A stretch of 64,000 nt of DNA from UBA4416 sp038327195 (lineage in GTDB: Bacteria > Bacteroidota > Bacteroidia > B-17B0 > Aurantibacillaceae): the NCBI GenBank assembly GCA_038327195.1, contig JBBQKU010000003.1, forward strand, positions 119,859 through 183,858, read 5' to 3'. Of the stretch, positions 44,609-52,973 are shown in pieces. A program made the position numbers and the translations under genes. The notes beneath the pieces are model-generated. The model was not told where the DNA came from, searched no databases, and was given only the letters and a program-made list of their open reading frames with translations. Numbering within the stretch: the stretch's first letter is position 1; every line of letters begins with the position of its first letter.

Positions 44609-47600
44609 ATGAAAAAAATATCTATTTTAAGCTTATTCTTTATTTTTTCACTAACACTAATTTCTCAAACTTGGGTTGATAAATACCAAGATGTAAATGA
44701 AAATTTTTATTCTATTCAGAATGAATTTAACGCCTATTGGAGTACTAAAACTTACGAAAGAGGAAAAGGTTACAAACAATTTAAACGCTGGGAATGGATG
44801 GCAGAACCAAGAGTTTATCCAAGTGGTGATTTAAAATTAGCCTCTCGTGCAAAAGCATATGAGGAATTTCAAAATTACTTAATTGCTAACCCAACTGCAT
44901 CTGCCAAAATTAGTTCGGCATCATCAACATCAGGAAACTGGACTGCAATTGGACCTTTTGGTTCTCCAGTTGGTGGAGATGCTGGTCGAATTACATTTAT
45001 TCGTTTTATGCCAGGTTTGCCAACTACAGTTTTTGCTGGAACTGGCGCAGGTGGTTTATGGGTTTCTACTAATAGTGGTACTACTTGGAGTACTTCTACA
45101 AATTCATTAGCTGTTTTAGGTTGTTCTGATTTAGCTATTAATCCATTAAGTACAAATATTATGTATTTAGCAATGGGTGATGTTGACGCATCAGATACCA
45201 AATCAATAGGCGTTTTAAAATCTGTTGATGGAGGCTTAACTTGGGCTGCTACTGGCTTAACATGGGCTGTAAGTTTAAATCGTACCATTGGTCGATTATT
45301 AATTAATTCAAAAAATCCTAATATTGTTTTAGCAGCAACTAGTAACGGTATTTACAGAACTAATAATGCTGGTGTTACTTGGAATGTTGTAAAAACTGGT
45401 AGTTATAAAGATATTGAATACAAAACAACAGTTGGTGATACAACAAATGTTTTCGCAGTTACAGGAAGTACTTTTGTACGTTCTGTAAATGGTGGTAATA
45501 CCTTTTCAACAACCGCAACTGGTTTACCTACTACAGGAGTAAATAGAATGGCTTTATCTGTAACTCCTGCCGATCCTAATTATGTTTATATTTTATGTAG
45601 TAAATCTTCCGATAATGGTTTTGGTGGATTGTATCGTTCTATTGATGGCGGCGCTACCTTTACATTACGCTCTTCTACTCCAAATATTTTTGATTGGAGC
45701 ACTGGTGGCACTGGTGCTGGCGGACAAGGCTGGTATGATATTGCTTGTGGAGTTTCTCCAACTAACAAAGATGAAATAATTTGTGGTGGTGTAAATAGCT
45801 GGAAGTCTACAAATGGTGGTACTTCTTGGGTATTAAATTCTCATTGGACTGGTGGTGGCGGAAAGCCATATGTGCATGCTGATTTACATGTTGTGGAATA
45901 TTTAAATGGAACCACGTGTTTTATGGGTACTGATGGAGGGGTTGCAAAAACAACTAATAGTGGTGTTTCTTGGACAACAATTAATGGTACTATGAACATT
46001 GCTCAGTCTTATAAAATTGGCCAATCTGCACAACCTGCTATACCAAATTATGTTATTTCTGGACATCAAGATAATGGAACTAATTTATGGAGCGGAGGTG
46101 TTTGGACTGAAGTTTACGGTGGTGATGGAGCAGATTGTTTTGTTGATTGGAGTAGTAATGCAACATTAGTAGAGTCATATGTTCAAGGGGATTTTAATAG
46201 ATCTACCAATAGTGGTGCTACATGGACAAATATTATTTCCGGAATAACTGGTACAGCTGCTTGGGTTGCTCCTATTATTCAAGATCCAAACAATGCAAAT
46301 ATTTTTTATAGTGGCTATCAACAAGTGTTTAAGTCATTAAATAAAGGGACTTTATGGTCTCAAATGGGAACAATAGCTGGCTCAGGAGATATCTTAAATA
46401 TTGCCGCAGCGCCTTCAAGTTCAACTACTTTATTTGCAGCGCGATCTACCAATTTATATAAAACTACAAATAGTGGTACAACTTGGTCAAGTATCACTGC
46501 TGGGTTGCCAACTGCTTCTGCTGCAATCACAAATATTGCTGTTGATAATTTAGATGCGACAAATGTATTTGTTACTTTTTCTGGCTATTCTGCTGGAAAT
46601 AAAGTATTTGTTACAACTAATGGAGGTACCACTTGGACTAACATTTCTACTGGTTTACCAAATCTTCCAGTAAATTGTATTATTTATACAAAAGGATCAA
46701 ATGATGCTATATATGTAGGAACAGACGTTGGCGTTTATTACAAAGACGGAAGTATGACTAGCTTTATTCCCTTCATGACAAACTTACCAAATGTTATCGT
46801 AAATGATTTTGAAATTCATTATGCTACAAGTAAATTAAGAGCAGGTACTTATGGCAGGGGTGTATGGGAATCAGATTTATATGTTGATCCGTTAGCACCT
46901 CCTAACGCTTCCTTTTCTACAGCATATGCTTCAGCTTGCGTAGGTGTTCCTTTTGTTATTACTGATCAATCATCTGGTACACCAACTGCTTGGTCATGGA
47001 CTTTAACTGGCGGATCTCCTGCAGTTTCATCTGTTAAGAATCCTACAGTTACTTACACATCTGCTGGCGTATACACTGTATCATTAGTGAGTACAAATGT
47101 TAATGGAAGTAGTTCAGTATATACTAATACAATTTTAGTTAGCTCACCTCCAGTTTTAGTTCTTACAACTGCAACTGTGTGTAGTGGAATGGCAGCAACT
47201 ATTTCTGCTTCTGGTGCAACTTCATATGTATGGTCTGGCGGAGGCGGAACTTCTGCTTCAATATTGGTAACTCCAACTGTAACTTCAGTTTATACTTGTA
47301 CTGGTTATGTTGGAGCTTGTTCTGTTGTTAAATCAACGACTGTAACTGTTGGCTCATATCCTGCAGTGCCTACCATTACACAACTTGGTCAAGTATTAAC
47401 TTCTAGTTCGGCTACTGGTAATCAATGGTACTTGAATGGTTCGCCAATTGTTGGTGCAACTGGACAGACGTATACTGTAACAACAGATGGTTATTATTCA
47501 GTTTGGATAACTAATGCATTAGGTTGTCAATCTTCTTCTTCTTCTTTTCAAGTATTATTGTCGAGCATTAATGAATTTTTGCTTTACAACGCTATTATTT

Positions 47601-47833
47601 TAGGACCAAACCCAGCAAAAAATTCTATTACAATAGCTGTGCCTTCTGAATTATTAAATGTTTCAGCTACCATAAAAGTTGTTGATGTTACAGGAAAAAC
47701 AGTATACACAAAACAACTTTTGTTAAATGCTACGACTGAAAAAATAAATATTGAAAATTTTGCAGATGGTATTTATATTGTTGAATTTAAAACCAATAAT
47801 ATTGACAAGAAATTTAAATTCGTAAAAGAATAA
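44609..47833 (+). CDS. large T9SS-exported protein with BNR/VPS10-like propeller repeats and a PKD domain
   Basis: 1074 aa. Signal peptide 1-20 (KKISILSLFFIFSLTLISQ). The long N-terminal part (about 100-760) has many copies of the Asp-box/BNR-like motif S(T/V)(N/D)(S/G)G.TW (for example STNSGTTWS, SVDGGLTWA, TTNGGTTWT), giving one or two beta-propellers of the sialidase/Vps10 type. A PKD domain follows (about 775-860), then an Ig-like region. The last about 80 residues (LGPNPAKNSITIAV ... DGIYIVEFKT) are a type A T9SS sorting domain. Expected at the cell surface; the ligand or enzymatic activity is unknown and no glycosidase catalytic set is evident. Confidence 0.88.
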   Translation: MKKISILSLFFIFSLTLISQTWVDKYQDVNENFYSIQNEFNAYWSTKTYERGKGYKQFKRWEWMAEPRVYPSGDLKLASRAKAYEEFQNYLIANPTASAKISSASSTSGNWTAIGPFGSPVGGDAGRITFIRFMPGLPTTVFAGTGAGGLWVSTNSGTTWSTSTNSLAVLGCSDLAINPLSTNIMYLAMGDVDASDTKSIGVLKSVDGGLTWAATGLTWAVSLNRTIGRLLINSKNPNIVLAATSNGIYRTNNAGVTWNVVKTGSYKDIEYKTTVGDTTNVFAVTGSTFVRSVNGGNTFSTTATGLPTTGVNRMALSVTPADPNYVYILCSKSSDNGFGGLYRSIDGGATFTLRSSTPNIFDWSTGGTGAGGQGWYDIACGVSPTNKDEIICGGVNSWKSTNGGTSWVLNSHWTGGGGKPYVHADLHVVEYLNGTTCFMGTDGGVAKTTNSGVSWTTINGTMNIAQSYKIGQSAQPAIPNYVISGHQDNGTNLWSGGVWTEVYGGDGADCFVDWSSNATLVESYVQGDFNRSTNSGATWTNIISGITGTAAWVAPIIQDPNNANIFYSGYQQVFKSLNKGTLWSQMGTIAGSGDILNIAAAPSSSTTLFAARSTNLYKTTNSGTTWSSITAGLPTASAAITNIAVDNLDATNVFVTFSGYSAGNKVFVTTNGGTTWTNISTGLPNLPVNCIIYTKGSNDAIYVGTDVGVYYKDGSMTSFIPFMTNLPNVIVNDFEIHYATSKLRAGTYGRGVWESDLYVDPLAPPNASFSTAYASACVGVPFVITDQSSGTPTAWSWTLTGGSPAVSSVKNPTVTYTSAGVYTVSLVSTNVNGSSSVYTNTILVSSPPVLVLTTATVCSGMAATISASGATSYVWSGGGGTSASILVTPTVTSVYTCTGYVGACSVVKSTTVTVGSYPAVPTITQLGQVLTSSSATGNQWYLNGSPIVGATGQTYTVTTDGYYSVWITNALGCQSSSSSFQVLLSSINEFLLYNAIILGPNPAKNSITIAVPSELLNVSATIKVVDVTGKTVYTKQLLLNATTEKINIENFADGIYIVEFKTNNIDKKFKFVKE

Positions 47834-47852
47834 TTGGAATTTAAAAGTAAGT

Positions 47853-47889
47853 AAAAGAGCCTTTGATTTTTTTAATCAAAGGCTCTTTT
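47853..47889. terminator. strong intrinsic terminator after the propeller protein
   Basis: Sixteen-bp perfect stem AAAAGAGCCTTTGATT / AATCAAAGGCTCTTTT with a 5-base T loop, followed by a T tract. It lies 20 bases after the stop codon and would also work in the reverse direction. Confidence 0.92.
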
Positions 47890-47894
47890 TATTT

Positions 47895-48001
47895 AAAACC
47901 AATTATTAATAATTTAATAATTGCTAATGAAGATACTACATGAAAATTGATCTAAGAGGCTTTGCTGAATTGGACTATATTTTATGTGTATTCGTTATAA
48001 G
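47895..48001. repeat. two-hairpin dispersed repeat, copy A
   Basis: About 105 bases clearly related to 52842-52973. The left part holds the hairpin CAATTATTAA / TTAATAATTG. The right part runs from gatactacat through tttgctgaattggactat to ttttatgtgtattcgttataa, whose ends are imperfect inverted repeats. Its right end forms the last six codons and the stop of the methyltransferase-like gene, so the repeat lies between two converging genes, as does copy B. Confidence 0.8.
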
Positions 48002-48673
48002 AGGTAACGTATTATAATACAATAAACTGTTTTCCGATTCGTATGCTATTAACTTGTGTGTTTCAGCACCAGGAAAAGTAGTTTCGAAAAGTTTTTCAAA
48101 TTCAGCAACTTCTTTTTTGTGAATAGGAAGCTCAGTCATTTTATTATAAATGATGCAACTTTTTTGATTCGAAATTCTTTTGAGATTATTTAAATATTCG
48201 GGTGTTGCAAATATTGCAGGCACATTACCATCAATGAAAATATCTGAAATAATTAAATCATATTTTTTATATGTTGTTTTCACATACTCAAAAGCATCAT
48301 CATTTACAATATTTAAAGGTTTGTATTTTTCAATTTCAAAATATTTTTTTGCTAATTCAATGACAACTTCATCTTTTTCGATTGCTGTAATGGCACAATT
48401 GATTTTATATTTTTGTTTTAGTAAAGAGATTACACTGCCTGCACCCATTCCTAATAACAAAACATTTTTGATATCGTATTTCTTAATATCAATTTGTTTA
48501 AAAAAAGCATCGAACAATATATGTAATCCGCCAAACGAATAATTTGCATTATGGCTATTAAGCACATACTTTCCATTCGATTTCATCACTTCTAAATACG
48601 GCGTTACACTTCCCTCTCTTGTTTCAATAACAATGGGATACATATAACTGACAATATTTTTAATTTTTTTCAT
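47975..48673 (-). CDS. spermidine-synthase-like SAM-dependent methyltransferase fold protein
   Basis: From the ATG at 48673 (MKKIKNIVSYMYPIVIE) 232 aa; an earlier ATG at 48724 is possible but runs close to the ruvB promoter. Rossmann motif I VLLLGMGAGSVISLL, acidic loop IEKDEVVIELA, and DLIISDIFIDGNVP where spermidine synthase has its substrate loop. The conserved aspartates of true SpeE active sites are only partly present and the N-terminal beta-barrel is reduced, so it may be a SpeE-fold protein with another aminopropyl or methyl transfer function. The last codons lie within a dispersed repeat. Confidence 0.7.
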   Translation of the reverse strand: MKKIKNIVSYMYPIVIETREGSVTPYLEVMKSNGKYVLNSHNANYSFGGLHILFDAFFKQIDIKKYDIKNVLLLGMGAGSVISLLKQKYKINCAITAIEKDEVVIELAKKYFEIEKYKPLNIVNDDAFEYVKTTYKKYDLIISDIFIDGNVPAIFATPEYLNNLKRISNQKSCIIYNKMTELPIHKKEVAEFEKLFETTFPGAETHKLIAYESENSLLYYNTLPLITNTHKI

Positions 48674-48732
48674 CGACGTTTTAAAATACTGCGTAAAACT
48701 AATGCTATAATTTATAGCATCCAACTCTATTT

Positions 48733-48740
48733 TAATTTTG
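48733..48740 (+). promoter_or_regulatory. -7 promoter element of ruvB
   Basis: TAATTTTG exactly fits TAnnTTTG. The ruvB start is only 10 bases after it, so the transcript is likely to have a very short leader. Confidence 0.5.
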
Positions 48741-48750
48741 TACTTTTACA

Positions 48751-49782
48751 ATGATGAATGAGAATTTAGACGCTAATAACGAAAAGCATACTAATACCGA
48801 TAAGGATTACGAAAAAGCACTTCGTCCAATAGAATTTAACGATTTTAGTGGACAAGAAGCGGTCGTAGATAATTTGCGCGTATTTGTTTTAGCAGCTAAA
48901 CAACGCGAAGAAGCTTTAGATCATGTTTTATTACACGGCCCTCCAGGTTTAGGAAAAACAACGTTAGCTCATATAATTTCAAACGATTTAGGAGTAAATT
49001 TAAAAGTAACAAGCGGCCCAGTACTTGATAAACCAGGCGATTTGGCTGGATTATTAACCAACTTAGAGCCTTTTGATGTTTTATTTGTTGATGAAATACA
49101 TCGCTTAAGTCCTATTGTAGAAGAGTATTTATATTCTGCTATGGAGGATTATAAAATTGATATTATGATTGACAGTGGGCCAAATGCACGTACTGTTCAA
49201 ATAAAATTAAATCCATTTACGCTTGTTGGTGCTACTACACGTAGTGGTTTGTTAACTGCGCCCTTACGAGCTCGTTTCGGTATTACTTCTCGCTTAAATT
49301 ATTATGATAGCAAAGTGTTAACTGGAATTGTGCAACGTAGTTCCGAAATATTAGGAGTTCAAATTGCTGATGAAGCCGCCTATGAAATTGCAAGAAGAAG
49401 CAGAGGAACACCGCGTATTGCAAATGCATTATTACGTCGTGTGAGAGATTTTGCTCAAATAAAAGGAGATGGAACCATTGATATTGATATTGCAACTTAC
49501 GGCTTAAAAGCATTAAACGTTGATAAAAATGGATTAGATGAAATGGATGTTCGTATTTTATCAGCCATCATTGATAAATTTAAAGGTGGGCCAGTTGGTA
49601 TCACAACCATAAGTACTGCAGTTGGTGAAGAAGCAGGAACAATTGAAGAAGTATACGAACCTTTTTTAATACAAGAAGGTTATTTATCTCGTACGCCACG
49701 CGGAAGAGAAGCAACTGAAAAGGCTTACAAGCATTTAGGAAAATCGTACAGAGGAAGAATGGGCGGCTTGTTTGAAGATTAG
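48751..49782 (+). CDS. ruvB: Holliday junction branch-migration helicase RuvB
   Basis: 343 aa. AAA+ fold with Walker A LLHGPPGLGKTTLAHI, Walker B LFVDEIHR, sensor 1 LVGATTRSGLL and the arginine-finger region APLRARFG. C-terminal winged helix with GGPVGITTIS and YLSRTPRGREAT. It drives branch migration with RuvA on Holliday junctions. It ends one base before the decayed permease gene on the other strand. Confidence 0.97.
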   Translation: MMNENLDANNEKHTNTDKDYEKALRPIEFNDFSGQEAVVDNLRVFVLAAKQREEALDHVLLHGPPGLGKTTLAHIISNDLGVNLKVTSGPVLDKPGDLAGLLTNLEPFDVLFVDEIHRLSPIVEEYLYSAMEDYKIDIMIDSGPNARTVQIKLNPFTLVGATTRSGLLTAPLRARFGITSRLNYYDSKVLTGIVQRSSEILGVQIADEAAYEIARRSRGTPRIANALLRRVRDFAQIKGDGTIDIDIATYGLKALNVDKNGLDEMDVRILSAIIDKFKGGPVGITTISTAVGEEAGTIEEVYEPFLIQEGYLSRTPRGREATEKAYKHLGKSYRGRMGGLFED

Positions 49783-49783
49783 T

Positions 49784-50855
49784 CTACTTTTTTTTATCTC
49801 TACTGCTCATAAACTTTTTACTGTAAATTAAAGGAAGACCAAGTTCTAATACATGTTCTTTTACTTTAGTTTTCTTATTCACATTTTGATAATCAGCATA
49901 ATAAATTTTAGTTAATATTAAAAAGTAAGAAATAATTAACGAGCCAAAAATTAAACCTGTAATGCCTAAATATTTTAAACCTAAAATAATTCCTAGTGCA
50001 GTAATAACAGGATGGACATCTGACATCTTTTTAGCTAGTAAAAACCGAATAACGTTATCCATGCTTCCCATAATTAATACACTCCATAAAATAACAACAG
50101 CGCCTTGCCAATTAGAACCTATAAAAAACAAATAGATACAAACAGGAACCTAAATAATACCCCTACCAACAATAGGGATAACAGAAGCGAAGCCTTTTAA
50201 AATTCCCAAAAAACCTACATCTGACACTCCAGTAATTAAATATATAATATACCCAAACAATCCTTGTACAACAGCAATTAAAGGGATTTCAATAGCGTTA
50301 CTAAACGGTTGAGCTTTTAATTCTTCGGCAAACATTTTAATTTTTTCTTTTCTAAACGGCAATGACAAAATAATATAAGCCTCCATGCGATTAAAATTAA
50401 TAAGCATGAAGTACAAAAAGAAATATAACATAACAATGGACAAGTAAAGTGCAAAACTCTGGTTTAAAGCGCCTGAAACAGTTTTAGTACTTGTTGATTT
50501 AATAACATCTTTGTTTTGCGCTGATAAAATCTCTATGCCGAATTTATTTTGCAAAGTAGAATCAACCTGATGTACATAAGGTAAAAATGTATCGGGATTA
50601 GAGGCAATAGGCACTACTTTATTATAAGCCATCGAAAACAAATAATGTTATTGGTAACAGAATAATGAAAAAAGAAACGATTATTATTAAAATAGCTGCA
50701 TTACTTTTTTGCATCTTTTTTAGTTACTAATATTTCCATCCAATTTTTAAAAAGCACATAAAACATGACGCTTCCTAAAAAGGCCGTGAAGTAATCGTGA
50801 AGAGAAATTGCAAGAGATAATCCAAAAACAATAATTATTGCCAGAAAAATATGTT
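49784..50855 (-). pseudogene. AI-2E/PerM-type permease gene, disrupted by frameshifts and an amber codon
   Basis: Pieces of one AI-2E transporter family protein lie in order on the minus strand. An N-terminal part, FLAIIIVFGLSLAISLHDY, is in one frame (to about 50705). A hydrophobic part, KSNAAILIIIVSFFIILLP, is in a second frame, ending at a TAA near 50634. The middle of the protein (LFSMAYNKVV to IPIVGRGII, 50150-50641) is in a third. It ends at an in-frame TAG (50150-50152) where relatives usually have Trp (family form IVGTG-hh-W-x-P), after which the same frame continues VPVCIYLFFIGSNW to 49784. At least two frameshifts, one nonsense mutation and a stop before the N-terminal piece make a functional product unlikely. 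Confidence 0.85.
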
Positions 50856-50958
50856 AATTGTATTTGAATTCAGGGTTTGTTTCTATGATAAAAATCAAAA
50901 GTAAGGTTATAGTTTAATTTTTTAGTAAATTAGCATTAATATTTAATACCTCGAAACA

Positions 50959-51186
50959 ATGAACGATAAAACAAAAATATTAGGTGCTATTGTATTAGGT
51001 GCAATTGCCGGTGCAGCTATCGTTAAACTATTAGAAACTGAGGAAGGAAAGGAGTTTGTTGACAAGGCAAAAGATAAAGCTAAGTCAGTTGCTGATGATC
51101 TTAAAGAAAAAATAAATAAACTTGAAAGTGAATTAGCAGAACTACTTCAGATTGAAAAAGAAAATGATAGCGCAAACCAAGCATAA
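50959..51186 (+). CDS. YtxH-domain small protein
   Basis: 75 aa. Glycine/alanine-rich hydrophobic segment LGAIVLGAIAGAAIVKLL (residues 8-25), followed by the charged helical tail of YtxH proteins. First of three tightly spaced genes (YtxH, holin-like, DUF) that occur together in Bacteroidota and respond to envelope or osmotic stress in some relatives. Inner-membrane anchored, function unclear. Confidence 0.8.
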   Translation: MNDKTKILGAIVLGAIAGAAIVKLLETEEGKEFVDKAKDKAKSVADDLKEKINKLESELAELLQIEKENDSANQA

Positions 51187-51196
51187 TATATTTTAA

Positions 51197-51577
51197 ATGG
51201 AAAACAAACCAGATACATATTTTGACGAGACTTATGATTTAGTAAAAAAATATACTGATGATAGGTTGTATTTGTTGAAAATTCAAACAGCTAAAAAAAC
51301 AGCAAAAATAACCAGTAAAATTATTTATATTTTTATTGCTTCAATTCTTTTGTTTTTTGTATTCATGTTTTTAGGATTAATGTTAGCCTACTATTTTTCT
51401 GAAAAATTGAATAGTAATTTTTATGGATTTAGCATTGTTGCGGGCATCTATTTATTATACTTACTCTTATTTACAGTAATTTACAAAGCCTATTTTTCTG
51501 TAAAAATAAAGGATATGATAACAAAAATATTTTTTGAAAATGACCCATACGATATAGACGAAGACGATGAAAACTAA
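51197..51577 (+). CDS. phage-holin III (Holin-X) superfamily membrane protein
   Basis: 126 aa with two transmembrane helices (about 46-70 and 83-102), a charged N-terminus DLVKKYTDDRLYLLKIQTAKKT and an acidic tail DPYDIDEDDEN. This is the pattern of the Phage_holin_3_6 family, which in chromosomes is a membrane protein of uncertain role rather than a lysis holin. It starts 10 bases after the YtxH gene and overlaps the next by 11. Confidence 0.75.
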   Translation: MENKPDTYFDETYDLVKKYTDDRLYLLKIQTAKKTAKITSKIIYIFIASILLFFVFMFLGLMLAYYFSEKLNSNFYGFSIVAGIYLLYLLLFTVIYKAYFSVKIKDMITKIFFENDPYDIDEDDEN

Positions 51578-51872
51578 TTATAGTATAAATGGATTTGGAG
51601 ATTTGGAACGTGAAGAAATTCGTGTGAGGAACCGTCTAAAAAAACAAGAAGAAACGCTTAAATTAAAATTAAAATCATTACCCGAAGAAATTGTTACAAC
51701 TGGTATTACAAAAATTGTAACGAGTATCTTAAATGGCGATATTTTTAGATCAGCACTTTCTATTGTAAAAACTGTTGGAAGCATTATTACGAATGTTAAA
51801 GATGAAAACTCCAGAGGTGGAGGAATTCTTAATATCATTAAAAAAATAGTTAAGGATAAACTATCCGACTAG
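51567..51872 (+). CDS. small helical protein of the YtxH/holin operon
   Basis: 101 aa, starting inside the end of the holin-like gene. N-terminal charged helix RNRLKKQEETLKLKLKSLPE, then an amphipathic region with SIVKTVGSIITNV. No signal peptide or clear transmembrane helix; probably membrane-associated partner of the two preceding proteins. No family recognised. Confidence 0.65.
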   Translation: MKTNYSINGFGDLEREEIRVRNRLKKQEETLKLKLKSLPEEIVTTGITKIVTSILNGDIFRSALSIVKTVGSIITNVKDENSRGGGILNIIKKIVKDKLSD

Positions 51873-51882
51873 GTTTTTTTTA

Positions 51883-52806
51883 TTGGATTTATCTAAACAT
51901 ACCCAAATTATTAAACAAGAAGCCAAACGATTGGGTTTTGATTTTTGTGGAATTTCCAAAGCCGAATTTTTAGAAGAAGAAGCACCACGTTTAGAAAAAT
52001 GGCTTCATGAACATAAGCATGGAAAAATGGAATACATGGAAAACCATTTTGATAAACGCTTAAACCCAACCCTATTAGTGGATGGTGCAAAATCGGTTGT
52101 TTCATTATTATTTAATTATTATCCAGAGCAAAAACAAAATGTAGACGCTCCAAAAATTTCTAAGTATGCTTATGGTATTGATTATCATGAAGTAATAAAG
52201 GATAAACTCAAAGAATTTTTAGCGACGCTCAAAGAAAAAATTGGAGATATAAATGGAAGAGCCTTTGTGGATAGTGCACCAGTACTTGATAAAGCTTGGG
52301 CAAAAAAAAGTGGTTTAGGATGGATTGGAAAAAATGCAAATCTTATTAATAAAAAGCAAGGTTCATTTTTTTTTATTGCCGAATTAATTATTGACTTAGA
52401 TTTAGAGTACGACGGGCCAATAAAAGATTATTGTGGCACATGCACAAAATGTATTGATGCTTGCCCAACATCTGCTATTGTTGAACCTTACGTGGTTGAT
52501 GGCAGTAAATGCATTAGTTATTTTACCATTGAATTAAAAGATGCTATTCCAACTGAGTTTAAAAACAAAATGGATAATTGGATTTTTGGTTGCGATGTGT
52601 GTCAGGATGTTTGCCCTTGGAATAGTTTTAGTGAATTTAATAAGGAACCAAAATTTGAAAATACAACAGGATTTTTAAATTTTAATACAGCCGATTGGAC
52701 AAATTTAACGGAAGAAGTATTCACTTCTGTTTTTAAAGGCAGTGCTGTAAAACGAACCAAATACAGCGGTTTAAAAAGGAACATAGAGTTTGTGAAACCA
52801 AACTAA
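51883..52806 (+). CDS. queG: epoxyqueuosine reductase, TTG start
   Basis: 307 aa. N-terminal cobalamin-binding domain (GFDFCGISKAEFLEEEAPRL and DPLL-like segment NPTLLVDGAKSVVSLLFNYYP). Two [4Fe-4S] clusters: CGTCTKCIDACPTSAI (near 185) and CDVCQDVCPWN (near 241). It reduces epoxyqueuosine to queuosine in tRNA anticodons using cobalamin, a cofactor the ABC importer at 11514-14322 may supply. The start is TTG at 51883; no ATG lies upstream in frame near the domain start. Confidence 0.92.
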   Translation: MDLSKHTQIIKQEAKRLGFDFCGISKAEFLEEEAPRLEKWLHEHKHGKMEYMENHFDKRLNPTLLVDGAKSVVSLLFNYYPEQKQNVDAPKISKYAYGIDYHEVIKDKLKEFLATLKEKIGDINGRAFVDSAPVLDKAWAKKSGLGWIGKNANLINKKQGSFFFIAELIIDLDLEYDGPIKDYCGTCTKCIDACPTSAIVEPYVVDGSKCISYFTIELKDAIPTEFKNKMDNWIFGCDVCQDVCPWNSFSEFNKEPKFENTTGFLNFNTADWTNLTEEVFTSVFKGSAVKRTKYSGLKRNIEFVKPN

Positions 52807-52841
52807 TTTTTTAAAAAACCTTAAACACAATAGTACAGTTT

Positions 52842-52973
52842 AATACCAATTACAATTATTTTTTAATCCAATTAATAAAAATAATTAATAATTGGTTATG
52901 CCGATACTACATAAAAATTGTACAATCAGGTTTTGCTGAAATTGGACTATGTTTTATGTGTATTCGGTATAAA
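52842..52973. repeat. two-hairpin dispersed repeat, copy B
   Basis: First hairpin: ACCAATTACAATTATTTTT (52845-52863) against 52877-52896. Second element: left end ttatgccgatactacataaaa and right end ttttatgtgtattcggtataa (ending 52972) are imperfect inverted repeats around attgtacaatcaggttttgctgaaattgg. It is homologous over about 105 bases to 47895-48001. It ends one base before the mgtA stop codon and follows queG, so it sits between convergent genes like copy A. Confidence 0.8.

Noticed and set aside
51197..51577. phage lysis holin or prophage remnant
   Set aside because: The protein belongs to a chromosomal holin-like superfamily in a YtxH operon; no phage structural, lysis or integrase genes nearby.
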